From: Planctomycetota bacterium
GTDB lineage: Bacteria > Planctomycetota > Phycisphaerae > Sedimentisphaerales > Anaerobacaceae
Length of the DNA: 59,874 bases
NCBI GenBank assembly: GCA_019456195.1
Contig: VRUK01000021.1
Coordinates: 1 to 59,874, forward strand
Reading direction: 5' to 3'
Position 1 is the stretch's first letter; each line of letters opens with the position of its first letter. The translations under genes were made by a program, and so were the position numbers. Below the pieces are notes generated by a model. It was not told the DNA's origin and ran no database searches. It was given only the letters and a program-made list of their open reading frames with translations. Shown here piece by piece: positions 8,378 through 17,974 of the stretch.

Positions 8378-11029
8378 TTAGGGTGTCGGCCGATACAGCC
8401 GAATGTCGTCGAAATATACTATACCTGAGCCACCGGCTACTGGATTGTTTCTGTTGCCGAAGCCAAGGGTAATCGTATAGACATTAGCAAGATTCACGCC
8501 GAACGCCTGCAAATCGATATTCCATTCGGTCCACTCATCTATTTGTGCCGCATTAGGATTATTATGATTGACGGCCATGGTGCTATTGAGAGTGACGTAC
8601 ATCGGTTCAGGAACGTTAGACGTATCTCCGCGGAACCACAGCGACAATACTCCAACACCTTCTTCTGTCCAGTCACGCGGATAAGTCAATGTTAAAGTAG
8701 CCTCAGATTTCCCAACACCGTTGTCATAGGAAAAAGGCATCGACTGAGAACCACCGTGAACGATAGTTTGCTCGGCAAAAGGAGATGTGGCATAACCAAC
8801 AATGGAGCCGTTTATTGCCGGCTTGTCGAATCCATCCAACCAGGCATTAAATATCCTGTTGCTCGCGGGGTCCTCGGGATTAAGGTTATTGTAGAGCTCA
8901 AAGTCGTCCACGAGAATGAAGTCGGCTACTGTGAAGCTCCAGACTTTGCCTTTGTTGATTGTCATGTCGTTATTATATTCGTCGATACGCCAGTAGTAAG
9001 GTCCGCCGCCCCATTCAACGCCTTCGGGGGGAGTGTAAAAAGTGGCATTCTGTCGGTCTCGATAGACACCGGTCGTATCGGATGCATTTGCTTCGGCAAC
9101 GGTGTCTTTATCGATGCCGAAATAAACATCATGCTGAGATGCCTTTTCTCCCGGCGACCAGCTTAGAGGTATTGCCTCCCTGATATATGGTGTTGAGCCG
9201 TTAGCAGGATTCGGGATTCCGGCAAGTAATGGATCACCCCACATAGCCTCCATAATCTCATCTTGTGTAATCGCCTTGTTATAAAGACGGACGTCATCCA
9301 TGACGCCATTAAAATTGGCCGAGCCAGTGTTGGAAGGCTCGCAACCAATGTAAAAAGTTCCTGGTGAAGCACCGAGTTCCTCTGTTGTAGCTAATTGTCT
9401 ATCCAGGTTTCCATTAACGTATGTCCTGATATAGCCATCCCCTTGAGAATAGACACCGGCAACATGATACCAAACATCCTCCATGATCTCTGTTCCGCCA
9501 CTAACATCTCTGTTGAGAGTGGCCGAGTTGCCGGAAGTGCGAATTTCAAATTCGACCCTGTTGTTACTATACATGCTCATCTTATAACCACCATTGGCAC
9601 CATCCTGGTTGCCTCCAATCTTGTGGTCAATACCCACATTACCAACTTTGATCCACGCCGTGATCGAGACTGCGTCTGAAATCTTTAAACTTGGATTAGC
9701 CCCGCAATCGAGAAAATCACCGGAACCGTCAAATTCCAGAGCATATCCGTCATATCCGGTTACCCATTGTGGATCACCGGTAAAAGTGCCATGATTGCCG
9801 TAGCCGGAATTATCAAGGGCAATGGTGCCGGAACCTTCATCGAATTTCCACCAGCCAATAAGGCTGGAGTCGGTAACGGGGATAGCGTGTAGTGTTTTGA
9901 AGCTCCATATATCGCCTTTATGTGTGGTGATGGCATCAAGCTCATCGACCCGCCAGTAGTAAGTCTTATCTGATTCAAGAGTATTGAAGGTATAGGTTGT
10001 ATGTGATTGTGGGATTCCTCCTTCGGCATTGTTTACGTCATCAAAATTCTCGCCGAAATATACGATGTGCAATTTTGCACCGACACCTGGCCTCCAGCCA
10101 AGGTCCACATTCAGGTCTAATAACTCTGCGTTATCAGCCGGGATTGGCTCATAAGCTATTTTGGGTGGAATAGTGAAGCTCCAGACTGTACCTTTGTGTG
10201 TCGTAGTACCGTTGGCTTCAACCTCATCTATGCGCCAGTAATAAGTTGTTTCCGAAGCAAGACCATCCGGTAAAAGAAATCCGGGAAAGCCGACAACAAA
10301 AGATGAGTGGGCCTGGTTGCCCTGGAAGGTGCCTTCGGCGCCGAGGTTCACATCATCGAAATTATCGCCGAAGTACACATCGTGCGAAGCTGCCGTATCT
10401 CCCGGTGCCCAGACAAGGTTCGCCCACGTATCCTCATGATATACACCGTCAGTTGGAGTGGGGCTGTAGGGGTTCGGTGTCATCCCTAATAGTTCAACTT
10501 CGGCGATCTGCATATGATCTACACATCCGCCTACCGGGCCTCGAATGGCCGTGAAGATAATCTGATAGTGGTTATATGCCACAACATTATCAAGCAAAAT
10601 CGGCGTTGCGTTCTTTGTGAAGCGAGGCCACTCCTCCTCTTGTGCAAAATCAACGATATCACCACTGGCAATCAACGTATAAGGTCCATCTATACTTTCA
10701 TTTGAGCCATAGAGTTCAAATGCAATCGGATCACGACCTGCACAATCATTCGCTGTGGTGAAAGTTAGTCCAGTAGTAATGCTCGGGCCAGCCGATAGTG
10801 TAACCTGGAATCCGGTAATACCTTCCTCCCCTTTGAAATGCAGATACTTTGTTGCGGTGTTATCATCAATCGCCAAAGGGGGTGCTTCGCCACCGGGCCA
10901 ATCCGAATCGTTCGGAACACCTTTGACCGGATCCCCTGGTTTAGTGATGTCAACCGGATCTGCCTGTGTTATTGTACTAAATAGCAAGGCGGACACTACT
11001 ACAACTATAATTAATAATTTGCTGTACAT
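8378..11029 (-). CDS. Large secreted LamG / fibronectin-like protein
   Basis: An 883-residue extracellular protein with a signal peptide (residues 1-23, ending TQA). Visible parts: an F5/8C-like sheet domain (about 24-182), two Fn3-like repeats (188-288 and 290-380, both with YYWR[IV]DE and KG..WSF), a LamG/concanavalin-like jelly roll (390-590, opening LIGWWKFDEGSG and ending VRLYNKAIT), a third Fn3-like repeat (604-701) and a C-terminal beta domain (702-883, opening VDDFELYN and ending FDDIRLY). This architecture is a hallmark of Phycisphaerae secretomes; glycan binding is the usual assumption and no catalytic motif is seen. No PEP-CTERM anchor is present. AGGA lies eight bases before the ATG. 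It is a single-gene unit with its own terminator. Confidence 0.88.
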   Translation of the reverse strand: MYSKLLIIVVVVSALLFSTITQADPVDITKPGDPVKGVPNDSDWPGGEAPPLAIDDNTATKYLHFKGEEGITGFQVTLSAGPSITTGLTFTTANDCAGRDPIAFELYGSNESIDGPYTLIASGDIVDFAQEEEWPRFTKNATPILLDNVVAYNHYQIIFTAIRGPVGGCVDHMQIAEVELLGMTPNPYSPTPTDGVYHEDTWANLVWAPGDTAASHDVYFGDNFDDVNLGAEGTFQGNQAHSSFVVGFPGFLLPDGLASETTYYWRIDEVEANGTTTHKGTVWSFTIPPKIAYEPIPADNAELLDLNVDLGWRPGVGAKLHIVYFGENFDDVNNAEGGIPQSHTTYTFNTLESDKTYYWRVDELDAITTHKGDIWSFKTLHAIPVTDSSLIGWWKFDEGSGTIALDNSGYGNHGTFTGDPQWVTGYDGYALEFDGSGDFLDCGANPSLKISDAVSITAWIKVGNVGIDHKIGGNQDGANGGYKMSMYSNNRVEFEIRTSGNSATLNRDVSGGTEIMEDVWYHVAGVYSQGDGYIRTYVNGNLDRQLATTEELGASPGTFYIGCEPSNTGSANFNGVMDDVRLYNKAITQDEIMEAMWGDPLLAGIPNPANGSTPYIREAIPLSWSPGEKASQHDVYFGIDKDTVAEANASDTTGVYRDRQNATFYTPPEGVEWGGGPYYWRIDEYNNDMTINKGKVWSFTVADFILVDDFELYNNLNPEDPASNRIFNAWLDGFDKPAINGSIVGYATSPFAEQTIVHGGSQSMPFSYDNGVGKSEATLTLTYPRDWTEEGVGVLSLWFRGDTSNVPEPMYVTLNSTMAVNHNNPNAAQIDEWTEWNIDLQAFGVNLANVYTITLGFGNRNNPVAGGSGIVYFDDIRLYRPTP

Positions 11030-11431
11030 AATTATTTTCCTACTAACTGAAACAGAAGTCCAGAAATATCTTACGACTTGTTACTGTTTCCCTCCATCTA
11101 AAGAGATATCTTTAGTAGTGATTTGAAATGTTAAAAAACTCAATTTCGAAGCACAAAGTGGATAACACTCCGTACCTTGCTGAATAACTAATCCTCTACC
11201 AAAAACGACAAAAAATCACACTGTTTAGAAGCCCACAAAACCATAAACACTAATAATATATATACTATATTATATACCTTCTCGTCAAGAGGAGATTTCC
11301 ATGTTTTTCAAATGGACGTGTCTGATACTACAGTTTTCTTGCTATTCGTATTGAATTCAATATACTTTTCGATAAGACATTTTTGTGAATGAAATTAAAT
11401 GAGAAATCCGTAAATAAGGTAATTTCATTAA
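11030..11431. other. Divergent intergenic region between the LamG gene and pdxB
   Basis: 402 bases between two divergent genes. It must hold both promoters. On the forward side an extremely A+T-rich block (about 11249-11278) carries several TATA-type -10 candidates without a clear TTGACA. It is followed by a well-formed Shine-Dalgarno and a 17-codon ORF (see separate entry). A short hairpin (TAAAGA/TCTTTA, loop GATA, 11099-11114) lies on the LamG side. Confidence 0.5.
11301..11354 (+). CDS. Candidate 17-codon small ORF or leader peptide upstream of pdxB
   Basis: ATG at 11301 is preceded by AGAGGAG seven bases upstream, one of the better Shine-Dalgarno sequences in the window, and an A+T-rich promoter-like block lies about 25-50 bases before it. 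The ORF ends at TGA 11352-11354, 77 bases before pdxB. The predicted peptide begins MFFKWT and is hydrophobic in the middle (CLILQFS). It could be a small membrane peptide, a leader peptide affecting pdxB, or chance. No attenuator hairpin could be identified after it. Confidence 0.3.
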   Translation: MFFKWTCLILQFSCYSY

Positions 11432-12583
11432 ATGAAGATAATTGCAGATGCGAATATTCCGTTTGTGGCAGAGTGCTTTTCCTCTATCGGTGAGGTTATA
11501 ACTGTTGGCGGTCGAGAGATAACGCCGGGCGTTGTTGGTGATGCCGACGTTCTTTTGGTTCGCAGTATTACGCAGGTTAATGCGGATTTGCTGTCCGGCA
11601 GCAAGGTGCGTTTTGTAGCTACAGCCACTATCGGTTTTGACCATGTCGATATTGACTTTCTGAAGCGGAACCATATAGGTTTTACGTCGGCGCCTGGGTC
11701 GAATGCCAACTCGGCGGCGGAATATGTTGTTGCCGGACTGCTTGAAGCGTCTCAGAAATGTGATATTAATCTCGAAGGCAAGTCGATAGGCATTATAGGT
11801 GTTGGCAATGTCGGAAACAGGGTGGCGAAAAAGTGTGCGGCTTTAGGGATGCGGATATATCTGAATGATCCGCCTTTGCAGAGGCAAACAGGCGAGGCGA
11901 AATATCTGCCGTTACAAGAACTTTATGATTGTGATTTTATAACGTTCCATACGCCATTGACGTTTGAGAGTATTGATAAGACGTATCATTTGGCTGATGA
12001 GAGATTTTTCAAATCTCTTAATAAAAGGTGTGTATTTGTTAATGCTTCGCGCGGTGGAGTGGTTGACAGTGAGGCATTGAAAACGGTGATACGGCCGGGG
12101 CGATTGAAGGCTGTGGTGCTTGATGTCTGGGAGAATGAGCCGAATATCGATATGGAACTTCTGGAAATGGTTGACATCGGCACGCCGCATATTGCAGGCT
12201 ATTCGCTGGACGGCAAGATTTCCGGTATGATTATGATTTATAAGGCGGCCTGTGAATATTTTGGACTTAGTCCCAAGTATGGTATAGAAGATTTTTTGCC
12301 CGAACCTGTCGTTCGTCAGTTGAGGATAGAACCGAGTATAGATAACGAGCAGGCTGTGTTGCTTGAAGCTGTTCGGAAGATTTACGATATTAGAGAAGAT
12401 GATAACCGGCTACGGCAGGTTTCTGAGAAGCCCGTGGAAAAGAGGGGTGGATATTTTGACGGCTTGCGGAAGAATTATCCAATCCGCAGAGAATTTCAAA
12501 ATACGAAGGTATTTGTTGAAAACGGGAACGGCGCTTTAGCTAAAAAGCTCAAAGGGATTGGATTCAAAACAAGTGAAAAGTGA
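11432..12583 (+). CDS. pdxB: Erythronate-4-phosphate dehydrogenase
   Basis: Oxidises 4-phospho-D-erythronate with NAD in the DXP-dependent pyridoxal-5'-phosphate pathway; cytoplasmic. The 383-residue protein has the D-2-hydroxyacid dehydrogenase layout and opens with the PdxB-specific start MKIIADANIPF. An early catalytic-domain stretch (ATATIGFDHVD) follows, then the Rossmann glycine motif GIIGVGNVG (about 113-121), NASRGGVVD, and the catalytic-histidine region TPHIAGYSLDGK, which in PdxB carries this SLDGK extension. The C-terminal dimerisation region is present. Length matches the family. It heads a forward run with folP and a Nudix gene; the overlap with folP depends on the folP start. 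General D-lactate or phosphoglycerate dehydrogenase is the alternative, but the N-terminus and SLDGK support PdxB. Confidence 0.92.
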   Translation: MKIIADANIPFVAECFSSIGEVITVGGREITPGVVGDADVLLVRSITQVNADLLSGSKVRFVATATIGFDHVDIDFLKRNHIGFTSAPGSNANSAAEYVVAGLLEASQKCDINLEGKSIGIIGVGNVGNRVAKKCAALGMRIYLNDPPLQRQTGEAKYLPLQELYDCDFITFHTPLTFESIDKTYHLADERFFKSLNKRCVFVNASRGGVVDSEALKTVIRPGRLKAVVLDVWENEPNIDMELLEMVDIGTPHIAGYSLDGKISGMIMIYKAACEYFGLSPKYGIEDFLPEPVVRQLRIEPSIDNEQAVLLEAVRKIYDIREDDNRLRQVSEKPVEKRGGYFDGLRKNYPIRREFQNTKVFVENGNGALAKKLKGIGFKTSEK

Positions 12584-12593
12584 AAACGCAAAT

Positions 12594-13439
12594 ATGAAAA
12601 GTTGTTGCGATAATGTTGTTGAGTGGCCGAGAGGAAGGCTGGATTTTTCGGCTGGTTGTGTTGTTATGGGAGTGTTGAATGTTACGCCGGATTCATTCAG
12701 TGACGGTGGTAAGTTCTTTGATTTTGAAAGGGCGGTTGAGCGTGGTATTCAAATGGCGGCCGAAGGTGCTGCAATAATAGATGTAGGCGGCGAATCGACC
12801 CGGCCAGGTTCTGCATCGGTTTCGGATGAAGGGCAGATAGAACGCGTAGTTCCTGTGATAAAGGCGCTGTGTGAAAAGATAAGTGTGCCGATCAGCATTG
12901 ATACCTGCAAGTATGAAGTTGCCAAGGCTGCCCTGGAAGCAGGGGCGGGTATGCTTAATGATATAACTGCTTTGAGTGATGAGCGTATAGCTGAACTGGT
13001 GGCCAAACACAATGTGCCGGTTGTCTTGATGCATATGCAGGGTACGCCTGCAACAATGCAGGTAGAACCGAAGTACGAGGATGTGGTTGGTGAGGTTATG
13101 GAATATCTGGTAGGCCGGGCCAAACGAGCGGAATATCTCGGCATTACAAAAAATATGATTTTTATAGACCCCGGAATCGGCTTCGGCAAGACGTTAGAGC
13201 ATAACCTTTTACTATTGAGAAATATCAATAACTTCATCGCTACGGGTTATCGAGTTCTGGCAGGGACAAGCCGGAAAAGCTTTATTGGAAAGCTCACTGG
13301 CAGAGAGAAGCCATCAGAGAGAATATTCGGTACGGCCGCAACGGTTGCTCTTTGCGTTGCGGCGGGCGTTTCAATCGTACGCGTGCATGATGTAGCTGAA
13401 ATGGTGGATGTGGTGAAGGTATCGAATAAACTCAAATGA
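12594..13439 (+). CDS. folP: Dihydropteroate synthase
   Basis: Condenses 6-hydroxymethyl-dihydropterin diphosphate with p-aminobenzoate in folate synthesis; the sulfonamide target. Signatures in order: VMGVLNVTPDSFSDGG, IDVGGESTRPG, SIDTCK, MLNDITAL, VLMHMQGTP, FIDPGIGFGKT, AGTSRKSFIG and VRVHDV, all the pterin- and pABA-site loops. I place the start at ATG 12594; a TTG at 12558 is in frame and would overlap pdxB, but its purine run abuts the codon with no spacing. No strong Shine-Dalgarno precedes either, so translational coupling to pdxB is likely. Length (281 residues) is normal. The following Nudix gene begins directly after its stop. Confidence 0.95.
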   Translation: MKSCCDNVVEWPRGRLDFSAGCVVMGVLNVTPDSFSDGGKFFDFERAVERGIQMAAEGAAIIDVGGESTRPGSASVSDEGQIERVVPVIKALCEKISVPISIDTCKYEVAKAALEAGAGMLNDITALSDERIAELVAKHNVPVVLMHMQGTPATMQVEPKYEDVVGEVMEYLVGRAKRAEYLGITKNMIFIDPGIGFGKTLEHNLLLLRNINNFIATGYRVLAGTSRKSFIGKLTGREKPSERIFGTAATVALCVAAGVSIVRVHDVAEMVDVVKVSNKLK

Positions 13440-13985
13440 ATGTATTATATTATGGGGCATTTTAGGGATATGAAAACATTTAACTATTGTCCTTCCTGCG
13501 GGATGGGAGACATACTTTTCGATGGTGTTAAAAAAATCAATTGTAAAAAATGCTCCTTTATATTTTTTCAAAATATAGCTACAGCAGTTGCCGTCATATT
13601 GGAGTATGACAAGAAGATACTTTTAACCAAAAGAGGTGAAGAGCCGGGTAGGGGAAAACTGGACTTGCCGGGAGGATTTGTAGATCCAAAAGAATCCGCA
13701 GAAGATGCGATAAAAAGAGAGATAAGAGAGGAATTAAACATTGAGATTGGAGATCTTCAATATTTAGGCTCTTTCCCAAATATTTATGAATATAAAGATG
13801 TGGTTTATAACGTTTGTGACTTGTTCTTTTTTTCGAGAATTAATACACTTCCCACCGATATTGACAAAGCTGAAATAGAGGAATTGATTTTGGTAAATCC
13901 ATCAGAGATTCCCATTGACAAATTTGCGTTCGAATCAACTAAGATGTGCCTGGGTCATTTTTGTAATATCCAAAAATCCATGTGA
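13440..13985 (+). CDS. Nudix hydrolase with N-terminal zinc ribbon
   Basis: A 181-residue Nudix protein. An N-terminal C-P-S-C ... C-K-K-C ribbon (residues about 17-40) precedes the Nudix fold. The Nudix box reads GGFVDPKESAEDAIKREIRE followed by EL, matching GX5EX7REUXEEXGU. Zinc-ribbon Nudix proteins include NAD(H)/ADP-ribose-type pyrophosphatases; the substrate here is not determinable. The first ATG touches the folP stop; ATG 13470 (MKTFNYCPSCG) is an equally likely start and fits the family better. Proximity to folP allows a role on dihydroneopterin triphosphate (inference only; the box is not of FolQ type specifically). Confidence 0.88.
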   Translation: MYYIMGHFRDMKTFNYCPSCGMGDILFDGVKKINCKKCSFIFFQNIATAVAVILEYDKKILLTKRGEEPGRGKLDLPGGFVDPKESAEDAIKREIREELNIEIGDLQYLGSFPNIYEYKDVVYNVCDLFFFSRINTLPTDIDKAEIEELILVNPSEIPIDKFAFESTKMCLGHFCNIQKSM

Positions 13986-14020
13986 AAAATACATTTATAA
14001 GGTCATCTGGGAAGTTCATA

Positions 14021-15301
14021 ATGAATGTATTTATCATCACTATCGGTTCACGCGGTGATGTCCAACCGTTTGTGGCATTAGGCAAAGGCTTAACAGCGGC
14101 AGGGCATAAAGTCACACTCTGTACCAGTTCCAGCTTTGAGCCGTTTATTCGCTCCCACGGACTCGGCTATGGCCACATGACGGATGAACTACTCAAACTG
14201 ATGGACTCCGACGCAGGCCGTGATGCAATGGAAAATACAAACGGCATATTAGTTTCAATCAAAACAATGATAAGGTTGGCTAAGAAAGCCAAACCGATCA
14301 ATAGGCAAATGCTCAAAGATTCATGGGATGCGGCGCAAGCGGTTGAGCCTGACATTGTGCTTTTCCACCCCAAAGCGTTAGGTGGAGTGCACATCGCAGA
14401 AAAGCTCGGTGTGCCCGTGATGATGGCGATTCCCTTGCCTATGATTGTGCCGACATCCGAATCTCCTACTATTGGTTTTCCGAATTGGAATATTGGCGGT
14501 TGGTACAACAAGCTCACTTATGCGTTAGTACGCATGGGTTTTCGTATGTATAATGGGACGGTAAATAAATTCCGACAGGATATACTCGACCTTCATAAAT
14601 TTCCTAAATCTTCCGGTGTGCTGCACATGGCTGATGGTCGGTCGATTCCCGTGCTGCACCCTTTCAGCACACATGTCGTGCCACGCCCAAATGATTGGCC
14701 TGACAATGCGTATATAACGGGGTATTGGTTTTTGAATCGATTGGACGAATGGGAACCTTCGGCTGAATTGAAAGCTTTTCTCGATGAAGGTGAAGCTCCC
14801 GTCTATGTTGGCTTTGGCAGTATGGCCGGGCGCAATCCTCGACGGATAGCAAACATTGTGATTGAGGCTCTGCAACAAGCGAATGCGCGGGGTATTATTG
14901 CTACAGGGTGGGGCGGATTGGCTTTGGGTGATTTGCCAGAGATGATTTTAAAAATTGACAAAGTCCCGCACGATTGGCTTTTCCCGCGTATGGCGGCAGT
15001 GGTGCATCATGGAGGTGCCGGTACAACAGCCGCAGGATTACGGGCAGGTCGTCCCACCATTATTTGCCCTTTCTTTGGCGACCAACCCTATTGGGGGCGG
15101 CGTGTTCACTCGCTTGGTGTGGGTAGCAAACCCATTCCGCAGAAAAAAATGACGGTTGAAAAGCTGGCTACCGCCATCTGCGAAGTAACGATGGATCAGA
15201 CGATTCGGCAAAATGCCGAAGCGTTGGGTAAAAAAATCCGCCATGAAGATGGAATTGCCAATGCGGTAGCGATTATCGAAAGAACGAGAATAGAGGTTTA
15301 A
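14021..15301 (+). CDS. GT1-family glycosyltransferase (UGT/MGT, sterol-glucosyltransferase-like)
   Basis: A GT-B fold enzyme that transfers a nucleotide sugar to a small lipophilic acceptor. The start GSRGDVQPFVALGKGL is the acceptor-domain hallmark; VYVGFGSMAGR and the donor-site signature HHGGAGTTAAGLRAG with PFFGDQPYWG close to the C-terminus are typical of UDP-glucose:sterol/macrolide/rhamnolipid-type glycosyltransferases. I start at ATG 14021 (GGGAAG six bases upstream), giving 426 residues; an in-frame GTG at 13982 overlaps the preceding Nudix gene and is less likely. Acceptor unknown. It is convergent with lon, only 20 bases away, and seems unrelated to the EPS locus 25 kb downstream. 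Confidence 0.9.
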   Translation: MNVFIITIGSRGDVQPFVALGKGLTAAGHKVTLCTSSSFEPFIRSHGLGYGHMTDELLKLMDSDAGRDAMENTNGILVSIKTMIRLAKKAKPINRQMLKDSWDAAQAVEPDIVLFHPKALGGVHIAEKLGVPVMMAIPLPMIVPTSESPTIGFPNWNIGGWYNKLTYALVRMGFRMYNGTVNKFRQDILDLHKFPKSSGVLHMADGRSIPVLHPFSTHVVPRPNDWPDNAYITGYWFLNRLDEWEPSAELKAFLDEGEAPVYVGFGSMAGRNPRRIANIVIEALQQANARGIIATGWGGLALGDLPEMILKIDKVPHDWLFPRMAAVVHHGGAGTTAAGLRAGRPTIICPFFGDQPYWGRRVHSLGVGSKPIPQKKMTVEKLATAICEVTMDQTIRQNAEALGKKIRHEDGIANAVAIIERTRIEV

Positions 15302-15321
15302 GGAAATAATGATAATTATGT

Positions 15322-17766
15322 TTAATCGGTGCCCAGAGCGAATTTGAGCGCATCGTTGGTATTTTTAGCAAATTTGAACTTTAGGTTCTTTTTGGCTTCT
15401 TTGGGGACATCGGGGAGGTCTTTTTTGTTTCTTGCAGGGATTATGACTGTTTTTATGCCGGCCTGTTGAGCTGCTAAGATTTTTTCCTTCAGACCGCCAA
15501 TGGGCAAGACCAGTCCACGTAAAGTTATTTCACCTGTCATTGCTACGTCCGGCCGGATTGGTTTGCCGAGAAGCAAACTAACCAGTGATGTAAATATTGC
15601 TGCGCCGGCACTTGGACCATCTTTGGGAATTGCTCCTGCGGGGACGTGAATGTGATAGTCGAACTTTTTAAATTGGTCGGCGTCAATATTTAGTTTTTTT
15701 GCATTTGCTTTTACGATGGAAAAAGCGGCCTGTGCGCTTTCCTTCATAACGTCGCCGATTTGTCCCGTAAGTTGCAGCTTACCCTGGCCCGGCATAGAGG
15801 CCGATTCGATAAAAAGCAGCTCGCCGCCAAAAGGGGTATAAGCCAGAGCGGTAGCGACGCCCGGTATTCCGGTTCTAAGTGCCAGTTCCGATTCGAATTG
15901 GACAGGGCCCATGATTTTCAATAAGTCCTTTTTGCCGATGGTTGCTCGTCTTTTTTTGGCTTTGGCAATTTCCGTGGCGACGGACCTGCAGATAGCTGCG
16001 ATATTTCTTTCGAGGTTTCGGACTCCCGCCTCGCGTGAATAGCCCTGAATTATTGCGAGAATTGCATCCTCTTTTATGGTGCACCGGTTTTTGCTCAGGC
16101 CGTGCTCTTTAATCTGGCGAGGAACCAGATATTTTTTTGCGATGTTGAGTTTTTCATTTTCTGTGTAGCCGGGAAGTTCAATGACTTCCATTCTATCACG
16201 CAGTGCCGGCGGGACAGGCTCGGTATAATTTGCAGTGCCGATGAACATTACGGTTGATAGATTAAAAGGCTGGTCGAGGTAATGATCTGTAAAGCTGAAG
16301 TTCTGTTCCGGATCAAGGACTTCCAGCAGCGCACTCGCGGGGTCGCCTCTGAAATCACTTCCGATTTTATCTAATTCATCGAGCATAAAAACGGGATTTT
16401 TGCTGCCGCACTTTCTCAGTTCCTGTAGTATTCTGCCGGGTAGAGCGCCGATATAAGTTCTCCGATGTCCCCTGATATCGGCTTCATCTCTTATCCCACC
16501 GAGCGATATACGAACGAATTTTCTTCCCATAGCTCGTGCAATGGATTTGCCGAGTGAAGTTTTACCTACGCCGGGCGGGCCGACAAAGCAAAGAATGGGG
16601 CTTTTGCCAGTTGGATTTAGTTTGCGAACAGCCAGGAATTCGAGGATACGTTTTTTTACTTTGCGCAAGCCAAAGTGGTCGGTGTTTAATATTCGCTGTG
16701 CCTTGTTGATGTCGATCTGGTCGCTGGTTTGAATTGACCAGGGCAGTTCACAGACCCAATCCAGATACGTGCGGATGACACTATACTCCGGTGATGCGGG
16801 AGGTATTTTACTCAATCTGTCCAGCTCTCGAAGGGCCTCTTGTTCGACCTTTTTGGGCATTTTAGCTTTTGTAATTTTTTTATTGATTTGTTTCAGCTCG
16901 TCAGTTCTGAGGTCCTTTTGGCCAAGCTCGGTCTGAATGGCTTTTAGCTGTTCCTGAAGATAATATTCTCGCTGATTTTTATCTATGGATTCTCTGACCC
17001 TGCCCTGGATTTTATTGCTTAGCTCAAGAACTTCCAGTTGATTAGCTAAGATAACGGAAATTTGTTTAAGTCGTTTGGTGGCGTCAAGCTCTTCGAGTAA
17101 TTTCTGTTTAGTTGCGATGTCGATACTGAGATTGGCTGCCAAAAAATCAGCTAATGCGGAAGGGTTTTCGATATTTTCCAGCAGTACCGATGCTTCTTCA
17201 GGCACGTTGGGGCTTAGCTCAATGACGCGGTTGGCCGCATGGCGGACGCCGACGATTAGTGCCTGAAGATTTTTTGTCATTTTTACTTTAACATTAAGGG
17301 GCTTGACTTTGGCCTTTAAGTATGGTTTTGTGGTAATCTTTTTAACAACCTTGAAGCGGGTTATTCCGTGCACCACGACGTGCATAGAACCATGAGGAAG
17401 TTTTATGACCTTGAGGATAGAGGCGGTGGTTCCGACCGAGTAGAGCTTTTCAAAATTCGGTTTATCGGTATCAGGATTGCGTTGTGTGAGAAGTCCAATG
17501 ATGGATTCGTTTGGTGTGGCGTCGGCGAGCAAGGCTTTGCTTCGCTGACGGCCTATCGCCAACGGTGTTATCGTCCCGGGATAAGCAACTGCGTTTCGAA
17601 TTGGCAGAATGCCGATCACATCCGGCAGTTTAAATCCGTGGTCGCTCTCATTTAATTGGCTGTCTCCGTTGTGTAGATACGTTTCAATGTTTACGGGATC
17701 TTCTTCAATTACTTCAACAAGCCAATTGCCTCCGAGAGGTAACAAGTTTTTAAGGTCGTTTGCCAT
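15322..17766 (-). CDS. lon: ATP-dependent Lon protease
   Basis: An 814-residue LonA-type AAA+ serine protease for quality control in the cytoplasm. N-terminal substrate domain at about 48-245, Walker A GPPGVGKT (396-403), Walker B VFMLDELDKIG (459-469), and a C-terminal protease domain with catalytic Ser 719 in PKDGPSAG and Lys 762 in GGLKEK, spaced 43 residues apart as in E. coli Lon. The N-terminus carries about 40 extra residues before the Lon-N domain. It is a monocistronic reverse gene, convergent with the GT1 gene. No CIRCE or other heat-shock element was recognised upstream. Confidence 0.97.
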   Translation of the reverse strand: MANDLKNLLPLGGNWLVEVIEEDPVNIETYLHNGDSQLNESDHGFKLPDVIGILPIRNAVAYPGTITPLAIGRQRSKALLADATPNESIIGLLTQRNPDTDKPNFEKLYSVGTTASILKVIKLPHGSMHVVVHGITRFKVVKKITTKPYLKAKVKPLNVKVKMTKNLQALIVGVRHAANRVIELSPNVPEEASVLLENIENPSALADFLAANLSIDIATKQKLLEELDATKRLKQISVILANQLEVLELSNKIQGRVRESIDKNQREYYLQEQLKAIQTELGQKDLRTDELKQINKKITKAKMPKKVEQEALRELDRLSKIPPASPEYSVIRTYLDWVCELPWSIQTSDQIDINKAQRILNTDHFGLRKVKKRILEFLAVRKLNPTGKSPILCFVGPPGVGKTSLGKSIARAMGRKFVRISLGGIRDEADIRGHRRTYIGALPGRILQELRKCGSKNPVFMLDELDKIGSDFRGDPASALLEVLDPEQNFSFTDHYLDQPFNLSTVMFIGTANYTEPVPPALRDRMEVIELPGYTENEKLNIAKKYLVPRQIKEHGLSKNRCTIKEDAILAIIQGYSREAGVRNLERNIAAICRSVATEIAKAKKRRATIGKKDLLKIMGPVQFESELALRTGIPGVATALAYTPFGGELLFIESASMPGQGKLQLTGQIGDVMKESAQAAFSIVKANAKKLNIDADQFKKFDYHIHVPAGAIPKDGPSAGAAIFTSLVSLLLGKPIRPDVAMTGEITLRGLVLPIGGLKEKILAAQQAGIKTVIIPARNKKDLPDVPKEAKKNLKFKFAKNTNDALKFALGTD

Positions 17767-17974
17767 ATTGTTTTACGATTATATTTCTTTTATAAATAGT
17801 ACACGATTGGAAGTAAAAACTAAAAGGTAAAAACCAGAAAAAAAAGCAATCTCACAGGAATGCCTATTGATTGATGTCTAAATGGTAACCTTATCTTGGC
17901 TGAGTGGAGCCCGGGCCAATGAAACTTGTTCCGTCAATTGCTGCCAAGCTTGTAATATAAACCGTCAATAAAGT

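Noticed and set aside
8275..8472. 65-codon forward ORF after the permease gene
   Set aside because: It spans the LamG terminator hairpin and the 3' end of the LamG gene; no coding character.
12569..12588. Short AAGTGAAA direct repeat at the pdxB/folP junction
   Set aside because: Two copies of a low-complexity 8-mer; likely chance, not a repeat family.
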